DNA from: Phytophthora hibernalis
Lineage: Eukaryota > Oomycota > Peronosporomycetes > Peronosporales > Peronosporaceae
Assembly: GCA_012656075.1 (NCBI GenBank)
Contig: JAAKBF010000354.1
Location: 496,001-560,000, forward strand
Direction: 5' to 3'
DNA: 64,000 nt
A program made the translations under genes and the position numbers. Positions 22,039 through 31,764 of the stretch are shown piece by piece. The stretch's first letter is position 1, and every line of letters begins with the position of its first letter. The notes below the pieces were generated by a model. That model had not been told where the DNA came from and searched no databases. It saw only the letters and a list, made by a program, of their open reading frames with translations.

Positions 22039-22405
22039 GGTTCTGACTAGTGGTACAAAACAACACATCCCTGGGATAAAAGGGGTGAAAGCAACTCGCT
22101 CGACAGGCCGAAACAACGCCTGCGGTTTAAAGATCCGTGTGCGCAGCACGCGGGCTTAAACTCAGGACCAAGCAGGGTCACACCTAGCTCGGCTTAGGAT
22201 TGTGTCACCGCTCAGGGTTTTAAAGGGTGAGGCTCGGGTGTAGCTTTTCTGTCGGCATCTCCGACTTTCATGATTTGAAGCTAGATGACATCCGTCCTCC
22301 AGGCGACTTCAAAGTTTATACGATGTAGAAAAAGACTCTAAATCATACATAACCTCCACAAATATTAGGTTTCAGTAGACTCGTTTTGTACCACTAGCAA
22401 GAGTC
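22039..22405. mobile_element. MITE with 9-bp target duplication, Mutator-like
   Basis: TATTTTAAT is duplicated at 22030-22038 and 22406-22414. The ends are imperfect 23-bp inverted repeats sharing CTAGTGGTACAAAAC. The right arm has the unoccupied site (single TATTTAAT between the same flanks). No coding capacity. The 9-bp duplication suggests the Mutator superfamily; the empty copy shows one T fewer, so 8 bp (hAT) cannot be excluded. Confidence 0.75.
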
Positions 22406-22453
22406 TATTTTAATTATTAAAATACATGTACTAGACTACATGTAGTATTTTAA

Positions 22454-23295
22454 CCCTTTCGCGAGCCCCTTGCCCAAAGTATACTTTACAAGGTCAAGAT
22501 AATCAGTCCTAAAAGGGCACAAAAATCGCCCTTTAAGTAATTCACGGTACCCGCCGGGGGCCGTGTGCTGTTCACTAGCCTCCTGGATGCAGGATAGAGA
22601 AAGACGGGCGACCTAAAAGGGCACACAAAGCGCCGTTTTAGATATTCACGGTAGTTCTTAAGGACACAGCGGATTGGCTAATATTTTATTTTGTTGTCGC
22701 GACTGGACGAAGTCGACGTTCATTGGTTGAAACACAACGTAATTTATGAGGTAAGAAATCAGCACCTTCGTAGTTTACCTCGACGGCCTCGTCTCCGCAC
22801 GATGACGCACCTGGTTGACGCTGTGTACGAGTCCGTGTCACCAAGACCCGGAGCTAGCCGACGAGCAAATAGTGCTTGGTTAGAACAGTAGGCCGGTACA
22901 TCAAATTTTGTATATAAATGGACTCGGATTTGCTGTTACGGCAGGTTGGCAGAGGTATGAGTGTGGGGCGATCTTCGACGGACTTTCAACTGGATGTTGG
23001 GCTCTTGATGTATAAAATTGACCAATTGTATGCCCGTCTGTTCCTGCTTTCGTGATAAGCACAGGTATGTGTAAGTGTCTTTATCCAACTATGCTGAGTA
23101 CTGCATTGCTCATCACAAGATCCCGGCGCGAAAATTAGGCGCGAACCTGTAAATTTTAAACCTTTCCAAACAGATTGATATCAGTAATTTAAATGACAAT
23201 TTTTTTATTAAAAAATACCCCTTCTTATTTATTTTGATGTGACATGATTCGCCACCACTCTCAGTCCACACAACAGAATTTTCTCCCGAGGGAGA
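22454..23295. other. 5' terminal region of the piggyBac-like element
   Basis: Non-coding apart from short frames. It contains the left terminal repeat and two subterminal copies of AAAAGGGCACA. It precedes the transposase start at 23296. Confidence 0.6.
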
Positions 23296-26200
23296 ATGCC
23301 AAAGCGGGCGCTGGAGGAAGCGGACAACGGAAGCACAGCAAAACGGCGACGATCGTCTCGCTCGGGATCTGCTGCAAGCGAGCTCGGTGGTGTTGTTGCC
23401 TTCAACGATGCGTGGGCGTGGCTGCGACGCGCAGGATGGCACTCAAAACCGCCTCCCAGGCTAAGTTTGGATCCTCGGTACCGCTAAATTCGATCAGAAG
23501 GCGATCCAGACGGCAAAGAAGGTGTCGACTTTCTTCTTGGCGAGGCCGCCGTCCTCCAATATGCAGCTCAAGAGACCGGTAAGGTGATTAATTATATTGA
23601 GTTAGTGCAAGTGTGCTAACCACGTTGTTCCAGCGGCTGTAGCAACCGACACGAACGGCAGTGACACGGAACAAGGCCGTGAACAAGTACCACGCGGCGA
23701 CGGAGGCGACCAAGATGGTGAACAAGAAGTGAGAGACGGCAGAGATACGAGTGATGCGCGACAACAAGCGCGTGATCAAGCAGGGTACGATCCTGCAGCA
23801 GCCCAACAAGCTGGAGCCGGAAAAGGACGTGGATGCAGTGCCAAGTCGCAGCAGTGGCCGTGGCGTCCAGAAAGGTGCAGTGCTTGGTCGCTTTTTGGGT
23901 CAGTCGTGTGTGCTTAAGTTATGTTGGATTGTGTTACAGCTGCAGTATCCACTATGATCAGTGGCCGCGAACCAGCAGCGCGCGTGCACGGAGGCGGCCA
24001 CATGGGAGAAGTGAGCGACGGCGGAGACCCCAGAGACGCGCGAAACCAAGCGCTTGATCTGGTTGAGCTCGAAGCAGCTGGATCCCGACGACCTGGACCC
24101 CGACAAGCCGGAGCGCAGCGAGGACGAGGACGACGACGCAGTGCAATCCGCGGCGGTGGTCATGGAGTCGCGAAAGGTGAGGTGCTTGGCTGCTGCGTCG
24201 GCTGTACGCGTATGCTAACTTTATGTGTGATTGTCTTGCAGCTGTCGTAGCCACTACGGTCGGTGGCAGAGGCGACCAAAGCCGCGAACCAGCAGCGCGC
24301 GGGGATGGAGGCGGTCACGTGGACGATGTGAGCGATGGCGGAGACCCAAGCGACGCGCGAAACCAAGTGCGTGATCAGGTCGAGATCCAAGCAGCCGGAG
24401 CCCGACAAGCCGGATCCCAACAACCTGGACCCCGACAAGCCGGAGCCCAGCAAGGACGAGGACGCAATGCAGGCCGCGGCGGTGGCCGTGGCGTCGCGAA
24501 AGGTGAGGTGCTTTATCGTTGGCGCGTGCGTTCTGAATGCTCACCATGTGTGTATTAATATTAAACGTTGTATTAGAAGACGACACTGGGGAGACAAGTG
24601 TAGATGCTGGGTTGACCAAAGTCAACGCGGACACAACTCTTCTGTCGCCTGACGCGTCCCGTCGGACGAAAAGAAGATAAAGAATTACGAAGAATTCGAT
24701 CCTGGTATTTTGCTTCCAACTAGTTTGGAAGAGATCGAAGCCATCAAAAGCATGCGATTTGAACCTACAGAAAAAGTTGATGCACCGGGCGACCTCTACC
24801 AGCGTGCTGACGGCTCTACGACGACGACACTGTTGCCAGAATACAGGCACCTGTTTGAACTCTCGGCCTCCTCAAGTTTTTTGCCTACTTGCCTCAGTAC
24901 TTCTGGCGTCAAGTGCTGTTCGAGACAAACAAATACGCTGTAATTTACGAAGTCAAGGTTTCGACTCCATTCACTCTCACGGAGCTGATGGCTTTCCTAG
25001 GCATCATGCTCTACATGGCGTTGAACGACAAAGGAGAGTATGCAAACTACTGGGGACAACAACCAGAAGATATGATATTTGGCGGCAGCTCAACCTCGCT
25101 GGATTGTGTGATGACTCTCAATCGGTACAAACTGCTGCAGCGCTGTCTCAGTTTCAACGCGTCGCCAACCACGCTGCATCGCGATGCTGCAGCCCGTATT
25201 CGACCTCTGTTGAATTTACTGAAAGTCACTGGCGGACTATACATCAAGGTTGGGAGGAATGTGGCTCTGGACGAAGCTAGTGTAGCCTGCAGGTCTCGGC
25301 AAGGAAGGCATATGATTGTATTCAACCCAATGAAGCCGACTGGAAAATATCATTTCTGATTCTACGTTGTATGTTGTTCATCTACCTGGATTTCACTTAA
25401 CTACAAGTTGCACTGTAAAAGTGTGATGTTGGAGACCAACTCGATGGTGTTGTTGGGCGTGAGGAAGCGCAGTCGCTGCGGGAAGAATTTGATAAGGTGT
25501 CGAAGATTCGACAGCACGTGCTAGAGGTCATACGACCATTGTTCGGCACCAAACGCATCGTCAATATGGACAATTATTACACCTCAGTTCAACTTCCTCA
25601 AGAGCTCGAGCTCAAAGGTCTGTACGCTCGGGGTACCATCAAATCTAACAGCAAGCATTTCCCCCGCCACACGATCCTCGATGAGACCAAATGTACTCGC
25701 GGCGATACCCGCCAGGCCATCTCACGCGATTATTGCTGCCTCCTGGTGCGACGGGGACGTCATCAACCTGGTGTCAAACGCCGACGCATCAACGATCACA
25801 CCTGTCACTAGGATCGTTGGCAATGCGTCGACTGAGTTCGCAGCACCAACATGCATAGGTGAATACAACCAGAACATGCAAGGCGTGGACAGATTGGACC
25901 AGATCCGAGGGAGATTTTCTATTACAGACGGTCATTCTTAGAAACGATGGCACAAGAAATTTGCTCTAGCCATGATAGACATTGCACGGTCGAACGCGTA
26001 CTTGACGCGCCGAGTGGCAAGACCCGACCCAACCGCGCGTGACCCGCACCGACAATTTGTTATGAATTTAGTTAGTGAACTCATGAACGGCAAGTGGGTC
26101 GAAGCTCCAAGTGAGGGGCGTATGATCTACGGAGCACGGTTGGTAGACGAACATTTGGGCGTCGGTGACGGTGGAGATTCCAGCGTTACACCCACTCAAC

Positions 26201-26514
26201 GGTCGACCCCGGGCGCCACCAGTCCGGCAATGCACGGCCGTTGCAAGCAAATTCACGATAAGTAGAGCAGGAAACGACGCCGGTGTATTATTTGTAGATG
26301 GGAAGACCGCTATCCGACAGAGGTGACGACATACTGCATCACCCATGGTGTGTGTCTATGACGAGAAGTTAACGAACAGCCGCCAGTGACCTGGATGTGC
26401 CCACAGCAGTCGTTGACTTGCTGGGATAAATTCCACAAGTTTTATTTTATTTGCCCCAGAAACTATTCACTGCGAAAGGGAACATCCGCCGGGGGTCGTT
26501 GCTCGCTCAGCTAA
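23296..26514 (+). pseudogene. piggyBac-type transposase (DDE_Tnp_1_7), multi-exon, broken
   Basis: Start at ATG 23296 (MPKRALEEADNGSTAKRRRS). An N-terminal block AFNDAWAWLRRAGWHSKPPP and FLLGEAAVLQYAAQETG ends at a GT splice donor near 23580. Three repeated exon-like units follow (23630-24560). The catalytic body starts about 24700: FFAYLPQYFWRQVL-like sequence in mixed frames, then FTLTELMAFLGIMLYMALND, NVALDEASVACRSRQGRHMI (first Asp), IVNMDNYYTSVQLP (second Asp) and WCDGDVINLVSNADAS (third Asp), then YNQNMQGVDRLDQIRGRFS. A Cys-rich C-terminus (RRCIICRWEDRYP, CITHGVC, then TWMCPQQSLTC) corresponds to the family's zinc-binding tail. Stops and frameshifts at about 24890, 25358, 25790, 25940 and 26265 inactivate it. 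Confidence 0.87.
23630..24560 (+). repeat. Three diverged tandem exon-intron units in the transposase gene
   Basis: Units of about 300 bp start near 23635, 23940 and 24243, each following a CAG-type acceptor (GCAGCTGTxGxxxCxAC) and ending in a donor-like GTGAGGTGCTT or equivalent. Encoded peptides are related: GGDPRDARNQA / DGGDPSDARNQVRDQ / GRDTSDARQQARDQ. They suggest tandem exon duplication. Confidence 0.6.
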
Positions 26515-26621
26515 AGAGCGCAGCTACTGACACGGATACTAGCAAATTCGATCTACCTGATTCTATGGTAGCCACTCCAACGCCCGCTGTCGTGCGCCAA
26601 ATTCTTTTATAACTGCTGGCT

Positions 26622-27145
26622 TGGACATGGTGGCCGAGATTCGGACACTCGCAGCGACCTGGCGATGACCTGCCTCTGGACCCCGGCGTACACGTGACGG
26701 CAAGCTTCGGGCGGATCCTGTCGTGGGCGTGACGGAGCTGAGTAAGATCACAGCGACTTGGTGGCGCGTAGAGGACGATCTCAACGACTTGGCTGCAGAA
26801 AGTCTGCCATCGGACCCTGTTGTGGACGTGGCGGCCGAGAAGCTGCTGAACACTCGCATCGACTTGGCGGCGAGCTGCGGAAGTACTCTGGCGTGGATGA
26901 GGCGACCGAGAAGCTGCCGGACACTTGCAGCGACTTGGCGGCGAGCTGCGGAAGTACTCTGGCGTGGATGAGGCGACCGAGAAGCTGCCGGACACTCGCA
27001 GCGACTTGGAGGCGAACGGACCCTGGCCTGGACGTGGTGGAGCTGCGTGCGCTCGCAGCGACTGGGCGGCCAGCTGCTGCCGGACCGGCGTGAACATGGT
27101 GGCGAACTGCGTACGGACCCTGGTGTGGACGTGGTGGCCAAGTAT
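26622..27145. repeat. Degenerate 71-bp minisatellite between convergent genes
   Basis: Two near-identical 71-bp units (26860-26930 and 26931-27001), each containing GGCGTGGATGAGGCGACC, sit within more diverged repeats that extend to both sides. It separates the 3' ends of the transposase and the DOT1-like gene. Long open frames here on the minus strand reflect repeat composition. Confidence 0.65.
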
Positions 27146-27206
27146 ATGTAGTTCGAGCCGACGCACGTCATGATGTGGATGTACAAATAGATCAAGACTG
27201 TAGACC

Positions 27207-28519
27207 ATATTCAAGACTTCACGTAAATGTATATAGACGTTAAATCTGACTTCCAACTACATTCTACCTTTAGTTCGTGTGACAGCTTCCAACTAACGCA
27301 AAATGGTTATGAGCACCGCGTTCGGTGCCTCGAACAAAACCGAGAAGTTGATGCAACGAAACGCGCTTTCGGCATTGCGCTTAGCTCTCGGGCTAAGAAA
27401 AGTTTCGCCGCTTCCTCAAATAGGAAGTAATTGGCAAAGATAATTGTAGCTTGAGACATTGGAGCTTGAGTTGAAAGCAGCACGTCGCGCACATCCGCTG
27501 CCATCATGATCACTCTGCCCAGGAGCGGGTAGGCGGCAGTGTGGCGTCGCAAATGTCGTTCGGCAAGCGAGCAAAGATCATCGCGTACCTCAATACCGAG
27601 GCACCTGCTCATAGCACCACCTGCGCCAACAAATTGCCTATCCCAGCACCGACGTCCATGAACACGTCGTCCTCGTCCAGTGGCTCCATTGCGGCAATCA
27701 TCGCGGCGACACCCTGCGGCAGCACCTCACCCGCGCTGTTTTGGGTCATCCCCGATTCCTGGCGAATATCACTCGCCGTGATATCGCTGAAGATGGTAGC
27801 CAGCGTGCTGTAAGCGGCCGGTACCGTGAGCAATGTAACGGACTGCATCGCCAGCTCTCCGGCGACCGGCCCCTTCTCCACGAACTCCGCTGCACTGGTC
27901 AATCTCCGGTTTGGCGTCAGCACTGCTGGTGTCTTCGTTGGAGGCGGCGTCAGCGCCGCGGATAATCTTGCTGGTGTCGGCAGCGGCGTCAGCGTCGCGG
28001 ATAATCTTGCTGGCGGCTGTGAGGGCGTCGACAGCGCTGGTGATCTTGGTGGGGCGGCGTGGGCGTCAGCACTGCGGATGACCTTGTTGGCGTCGTCGGG
28101 GCGTCGGCAGCGGCGTCAGCGCCGCGGATAGTCTTGCTGGCAGCGGCAGCGGCGTCAGCACCGCTGGTATTATTGCTGGCGGCTGTGGAGGCGTCTGAAG
28201 CGCTGGTGTCTTTGCTGGCGGCGGCGGGAGGTTTTGTCAGTGAGCACTGGCTAGCACTCCAAGATGGACAACCGCTCGATAGCAACAAGCGCCGCCCTGC
28301 CACTGGTGCGCTGAAGAAGCAACGTGGGAAGTCCTTGATCACCTTGCCATACGTCCGCTTGAGGGCTGCAAGGCGCAACCGGAGCTGGCTAGCTGTCCGC
28401 TTGGACCTTGCCATGCGCCTTGCCACGTACTCCCATGTCACCCGGATGCCTTCCTTCTCGAACTCGAGCGCAATCTGTACTAACTGCTTAGCTTCCCAAT
28501 CAAGAATGGTGGTGCGCAT
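27207..28519 (-). pseudogene. DOT1-like histone methyltransferase with Myb/SANT-like N-terminus, cargo of the piggyBac-like element
   Basis: From ATG 28519 (MRTTILDWEAKQLVQIALEF) a helical Myb/SANT-like block runs through RVTWEYVARRMARSKRTASQ to VIKDFPRCFF. An Ala/Thr/Asp-rich repeat linker (SDASTAASNNTSGADAAAAA) follows, with frame loss near 27990. The methyltransferase domain carries VFMDVGAGIGNLLAQV (SAM-binding motif I), RCLGIEVRDDLCSLAERHL after a frameshift near 27611, and ATIIFANYFLFEEAAKLFLA, the DOT1-type NN(Y)F/LF signature. After a stop near 27310 the frame continues with SWKSDLTSIYIYVKS, matching the expected C-terminus. DOT1 enzymes methylate histone H3 in the globular core; activity here is inferred. 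The gene lies wholly within the TTAA-flanked ends, antisense to the transposase. Confidence 0.72.
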
Positions 28520-29046
28520 GGCGCACAGGAAGAGGTGCGTGCAACTTGATTTAATTATGCCCGCCTGGCCACTAAATGGTATATATATTGATCTTTGTAT
28601 GGCCAACACGACTGGCGCTGAGTGGCTGACTGGTTTGGTAAGATATCAAAAGAGGATGGTGTTCTCCGTTTATGGCCTAAAATCAGGTGATTCCGGCGAC
28701 GTGGCACGATACTTTACGAGCCAGTTGTCCACACGCGCTTGTATGCTCTGTTCTGATTGGTAGAAACAAAACACGGTAGCTTAGACGGGCTTAAAAGCTA
28801 AAAGGGCACAAAATGCGCACTTGGAGAGCGTGTGCTCGCACCGTGTTTTGCAAACATGCTTAAAACCCTTTTACCGCGAAAGGGTTAATACTACTACATA
28901 CGTTGTATATTAATACTTGCTGGGAGACTTGCATGACTCACACAGACGGTTCACGCCATTGCCGTGGAGTCCACGGTCGTGCCGTACCTCAGAAACTGCT
29001 CGACATCCAGCGTTGGTTTGCGGAAAGCGACATACGGTTCCACAAC

Positions 29047-29097
29047 CAAATTCTAATCTTACACGCGCGCAGTGTGCGCGTGTAAGATTAGAATTTG
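29047..29097. repeat. 51-bp near-perfect palindrome upstream of the left ZIP gene
   Basis: Two 22-base arms starting CAAATTCTAATCTTACACGC flank a 7-base loop. The same palindrome is at 39255-39305 in the right arm. The arms are AT-rich outside and CG-rich at the tip. Confidence 0.85.
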
Positions 29098-29122
29098 TGC
29101 GGCACAGTGCCCGTGTACGGAA

Positions 29123-29159
29123 CACTGAGCTGGTGGGTCATTGACCCGCCAGCTCAGTG
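29123..29159. repeat. Second palindrome upstream of the left ZIP gene
   Basis: 18-base arms (CACTGAGCTGGTGGGTCA and its complement, one mismatch) with a single-base loop. The counterpart in the right arm is 39192-39228. Confidence 0.85.
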
Positions 29160-29622
29160 CTCATTCCTGCGCATGCGGCCAGGGCGTAGTGCTTCGCTCC
29201 AATGGGATTCTCATGGAGGACTCGTGATCGGCATGCAGCCGAAATGTCAGCGTAATTATCCAGATAGCGAACAACATAAAACGCAGATGTGGGCTATTGC
29301 GTACAACGAACAGGCATGAATTAATCTGCGATCTTTAACAATCATTTGAAAAGCAATCTTCAACGCCAATTCAGGGTGATTCGTTCTGAGACCGCATTCG
29401 GTGACCAGCCATTTCCCGCTCATATGTGCGCTGTGTTTTCTGCTGCTTTCCACGAGCATTTTTGCGGCATGCACTTGGTCCCTCTCAACTGTATCTAAGG
29501 TTCACCGTCTTCGGCCAACTGAAAGTCCGAGCGACAATTCAGTACACACCGTCTCATATTCACGGCTGTCATTTGCAAACTCACCTCCGACTACAGATTC
29601 CCAGTCTCACTTCCACGGAGCG

Positions 29623-30597
29623 ATGGTTCAAACAGGACATGATGTCGGTATCGCGTTCGCGCTGAATATCGCTGCTGGAGCTGCCACCATTTTGGGCGGC
29701 ATGGTCGTCTTCAGCAAGCGCCTCGTATACCTGGCCAACCCGCTGAGTTTGGCGGTCGCGCTGAGCATATCGTCCGGTGTGATGTTGTTCATCTCGCTGG
29801 TGGAGATCTTCGGTGAGTCGGTGCATTTGCTGACCGAAGGTCTTAAAACCGATGACATGACGGAGGAAACGGCCACCGGCCACGGTTGGCTCGCGGCTAC
29901 GGCATGCTTTGCAGTCGGTATCTTGCTTATCTACCTCATCGACATGATCGTGCACAAGATCTCACCCGAGCACGAGATGACGGAGATCGAGAACCTAGAA
30001 GATGTCCGCGAATCGATGGCGCAGTTTGAAAGCAACAAGATGAATGCCAAGACGTCGACGCCGTGCCTGGAAGCTCAAACCCCTCAGACAACTGCGCCTT
30101 ACGTCAAGATGGACGAGCAGGCCAAGCGCGCGTTGCAGCGCATGGGTGTGCTCAGCGCGCTTGCCATCGGAATCCACAACCTGCCGGAGGGAATCGCCAC
30201 CTACGTCGGTGCCATCCAGAACTCCTCTGTGGGATTTTCCCTTGCTGTTGGTATCGGTCTGCACAACATCCCCGAGGGAATTGCTGTGGCTGCTCCGATC
30301 TACTTTGCCACCGGGTCTCGCTGGCGTGGGATCATGTGGTGCGCGATTTCTGCGGGTGCCGAACCGATTGGCGGACTTATTGCCTGGTTGGCGATTGGTG
30401 ACGGCATGGATCCGGTGTCGGAGGGCATTCTGTTCGGAATCGTGTGTGGTATCATGGTGTGCATTTGTGTGAAAGAGTTGATCCCCACGTCGTACAAGTT
30501 CGCCAAGGACAAGACGTATGTTGTCGCCGTGGGCATGTTCGCCGGCATGTTCATCATGGTTTCCAGCCTGACTCTCTTCGGCTACGCCGGTGTGTAG
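29623..30597 (+). CDS. ZIP-family metal transporter, left-arm copy, intact
   Basis: A 324-residue integral membrane protein if translated from ATG 29623 (MVQTGHDVGIAFALNIAAGA). The open frame extends upstream to 29401 without an in-frame ATG, so that start is preferred. About eight hydrophobic segments are visible. A cytosolic loop lies between TM3 and TM4 (KISPEHEMTEIENLEDVRES to KMDEQAKRALQRMG). TM4 carries HNLPEGIATYVGAIQ and TM5 carries GLHNIPEGIAVAAP, the paired HNxPEG motifs that bind zinc in ZIP proteins; TM6 has SAGAEPIGGLIAWL. This arrangement resembles the ZupT/ZIP11-type subfamily, importing Zn or related divalent ions into the cytosol. It stops at TAG 30595-30597. Two palindromes lie 460-580 bp upstream. 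Confidence 0.9.
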   Translation: MVQTGHDVGIAFALNIAAGAATILGGMVVFSKRLVYLANPLSLAVALSISSGVMLFISLVEIFGESVHLLTEGLKTDDMTEETATGHGWLAATACFAVGILLIYLIDMIVHKISPEHEMTEIENLEDVRESMAQFESNKMNAKTSTPCLEAQTPQTTAPYVKMDEQAKRALQRMGVLSALAIGIHNLPEGIATYVGAIQNSSVGFSLAVGIGLHNIPEGIAVAAPIYFATGSRWRGIMWCAISAGAEPIGGLIAWLAIGDGMDPVSEGILFGIVCGIMVCICVKELIPTSYKFAKDKTYVVAVGMFAGMFIMVSSLTLFGYAGV

Positions 30598-30914
30598 AGA
30601 GGGTCACTGTACCCGAGTCGAAGCGTTGGTGACTACAAGTAGGTTTACCGCATTGGTCTCGAAGTTTTACGTTTACAGATGATCTATTGGCTAGTACAAG
30701 TAGCTAGCCCACTTCCGCACTTTGCACGGTAAAAATATGAATTCACTTAACCATTTCAAGCAACGTTAGTTGGTAGTATGAGAGTGGCGGAGTCACGTTG
30801 CTCGACTCAAAAGAAGAACATGTATTGTAACCAGGGATCCGTAATATCCAATAAATATCTTCTTTACCTAAAATATCTGACTAAAATTGGGTAAAATTCG
30901 AAAAAGTATATACG

Positions 30915-30951
30915 TAAAATATCGGAAGCCAGAATTTCTACCGATATTTTA
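30915..30951. repeat. Hairpin at the inner end of the left arm
   Basis: Arms AAAATATCGGAAG and CTACCGATATTTT (one mismatch) flank the loop CCAGAATTT. Homology to the right arm ends here. The matching hairpin is 37406-37442. Confidence 0.8.
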
Positions 30952-31272
30952 CTCATATTAGAACCGCGTTGGCAAGTACAATGACAAGCTGCACGAGATC
31001 AACGGTGTGCTGGAGCGCAGCGCACCGATTCTCGGTGCTCGTGAAGAAGTACGGGCCTGAACCTACAGAGAATGAGCAGTTCGACGGCGCTAACGAACAA
31101 GAAAAAGAAGAAGAAGTGGAGGGGAACAAGGAGTCAAACTTCAACCACCAGCGTCTGCTGGCTTTCTACCACACGTACAACCCCGAGAAGGTCGACGGCG
31201 TACCCTCAGTGCTGGCCGAGTACAAGGACAAGGAGTCCAAGCTCTTCGTCGCACTGGTGAAGAAGGAGTGAG
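30952..31272 (+). pseudogene. Gene fragment with KKYGPEP-type repeat motif
   Basis: A plus-strand frame reads VLVKKYGPEPTENEQFDGAN, an acidic Glu/Lys stretch and RLLAFYHTYNPEKVDGVPSV then YKDKESKLFVALVKKE before TGA. An earlier segment in another frame reads RVGKYNDKLHEINGVLERSA. The LFxALVKKYG-like ending also begins the DENR-like fragment at about 36213, so both may come from one gene now separated by 5 kb of foreign sequence. Function unknown. Confidence 0.45.
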
Positions 31273-31745
31273 GAGCTGACCCACCAAAAGTCGGTGTTGC
31301 GCCACACATCGACGGTGTAGCACCACCAAGCGAATGGGCGCTGACACTCTCTAAAAAAGAACGCACCCCCAAAACGTCAAAAGGCGCCACCGACAAAAAA
31401 TAGCCAAATACCAAAATAGCACTTCAACGTGTTTATTGAGGGTTCCCGGTTTGGTATCGGTTATTGACCGTGAACCGGTTAGCCCGAACCGGTCCAATCC
31501 GATCCCACGATGATTACAGTGATAACGGTAAGTCGATTACGCCACCAATGATTGGACGAGTAGAATGATTGGACGCAAGCTGCGTGTCTATGTGGTAGGC
31601 TAGCTAAAGTAACTCCGATCAATCAATCACTTTCGAATCTTCCTTCTTCCCCTCAAGTGGTCAAGTGTCCTCGCTCCGGTCTCGTCCAGAGTGCTGTCCT
31701 CCCTCCGCTCCGTCAAGCTTCGTTCAAGATCCATACCTTCCATCA
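31273..31745 (+). repeat. Candidate 5' LTR of the Ty1/copia element (left limit uncertain)
   Basis: The sequence directly before the primer-binding site ends in CA (CATCA at 31741-31745), as an LTR should. A TG start could lie anywhere from about 31430 to 31550; no second LTR exists in the window to fix it. The LTR would hold the element's promoter. Confidence 0.45.
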
Positions 31746-31757
31746 GGTTATGAGCCC
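31746..31757 (+). promoter_or_regulatory. Copia primer-binding site, initiator tRNA-Met anticodon type
   Basis: GGTTATGAGCCC directly follows the putative LTR end. It is complementary to an anticodon-region sequence of the kind copia elements use from a cleaved initiator methionine tRNA. Confidence 0.6.
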
Positions 31758-31764
31758 AAGCACC

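Larger units (their letters stand above)
22454..28884 (+). mobile_element. piggyBac-like element carrying a second gene (DOT1-like)
   Basis: TTAA flanks both ends (22450-22453 and 28885-28888) and the termini are inverted CCCTTTCGCG / CGCGAAAGGG. Subterminal motifs AAAAGGGCACA recur on both sides (about 22511, 22617, 28800). The right inverted arm has the empty site with a single TTAA at 39457-39460. Inside are a plus-strand piggyBac transposase pseudogene (23296-26514), a minisatellite (26622-27145) and a convergent minus-strand gene with Myb/SANT-like and DOT1-like domains (27207-28519). At 6431 bp it is larger than a simple piggyBac element because of the extra gene. Confidence 0.9.
18521..30951 (+). 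repeat. Left arm of a large inverted duplication
   Basis: From about 18521 to the hairpin at 30915-30951 this segment is the inverted counterpart of 37406-42421. Shared content in order is: secreted-protein gene (minus), a hairpin-rich intergenic block, an AT-rich stretch, paired hairpins and the ZIP transporter gene (plus). Coding parts are nearly identical and intergenic parts have diverged. This arm is 12431 bp; removing three insertions (20917-21982, 22039-22405, 22454-28884) and their target duplications leaves about 4.55 kb, matching the right arm once its single insertion is removed (about 4.53 kb). Confidence 0.9.

Noticed and set aside
26507..27256. 249-aa and 210-aa minus-strand frames
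   Set aside because: They translate a 71-bp minisatellite; the repeats in the protein mirror the DNA repeat and no domain is present.
29401..29622. N-terminal extension of the ZIP gene with a signal-like hydrophobic stretch
   Set aside because: No ATG in this extension (the frame opens with GTG); ATG 29623 gives a normal ZIP N-terminus.
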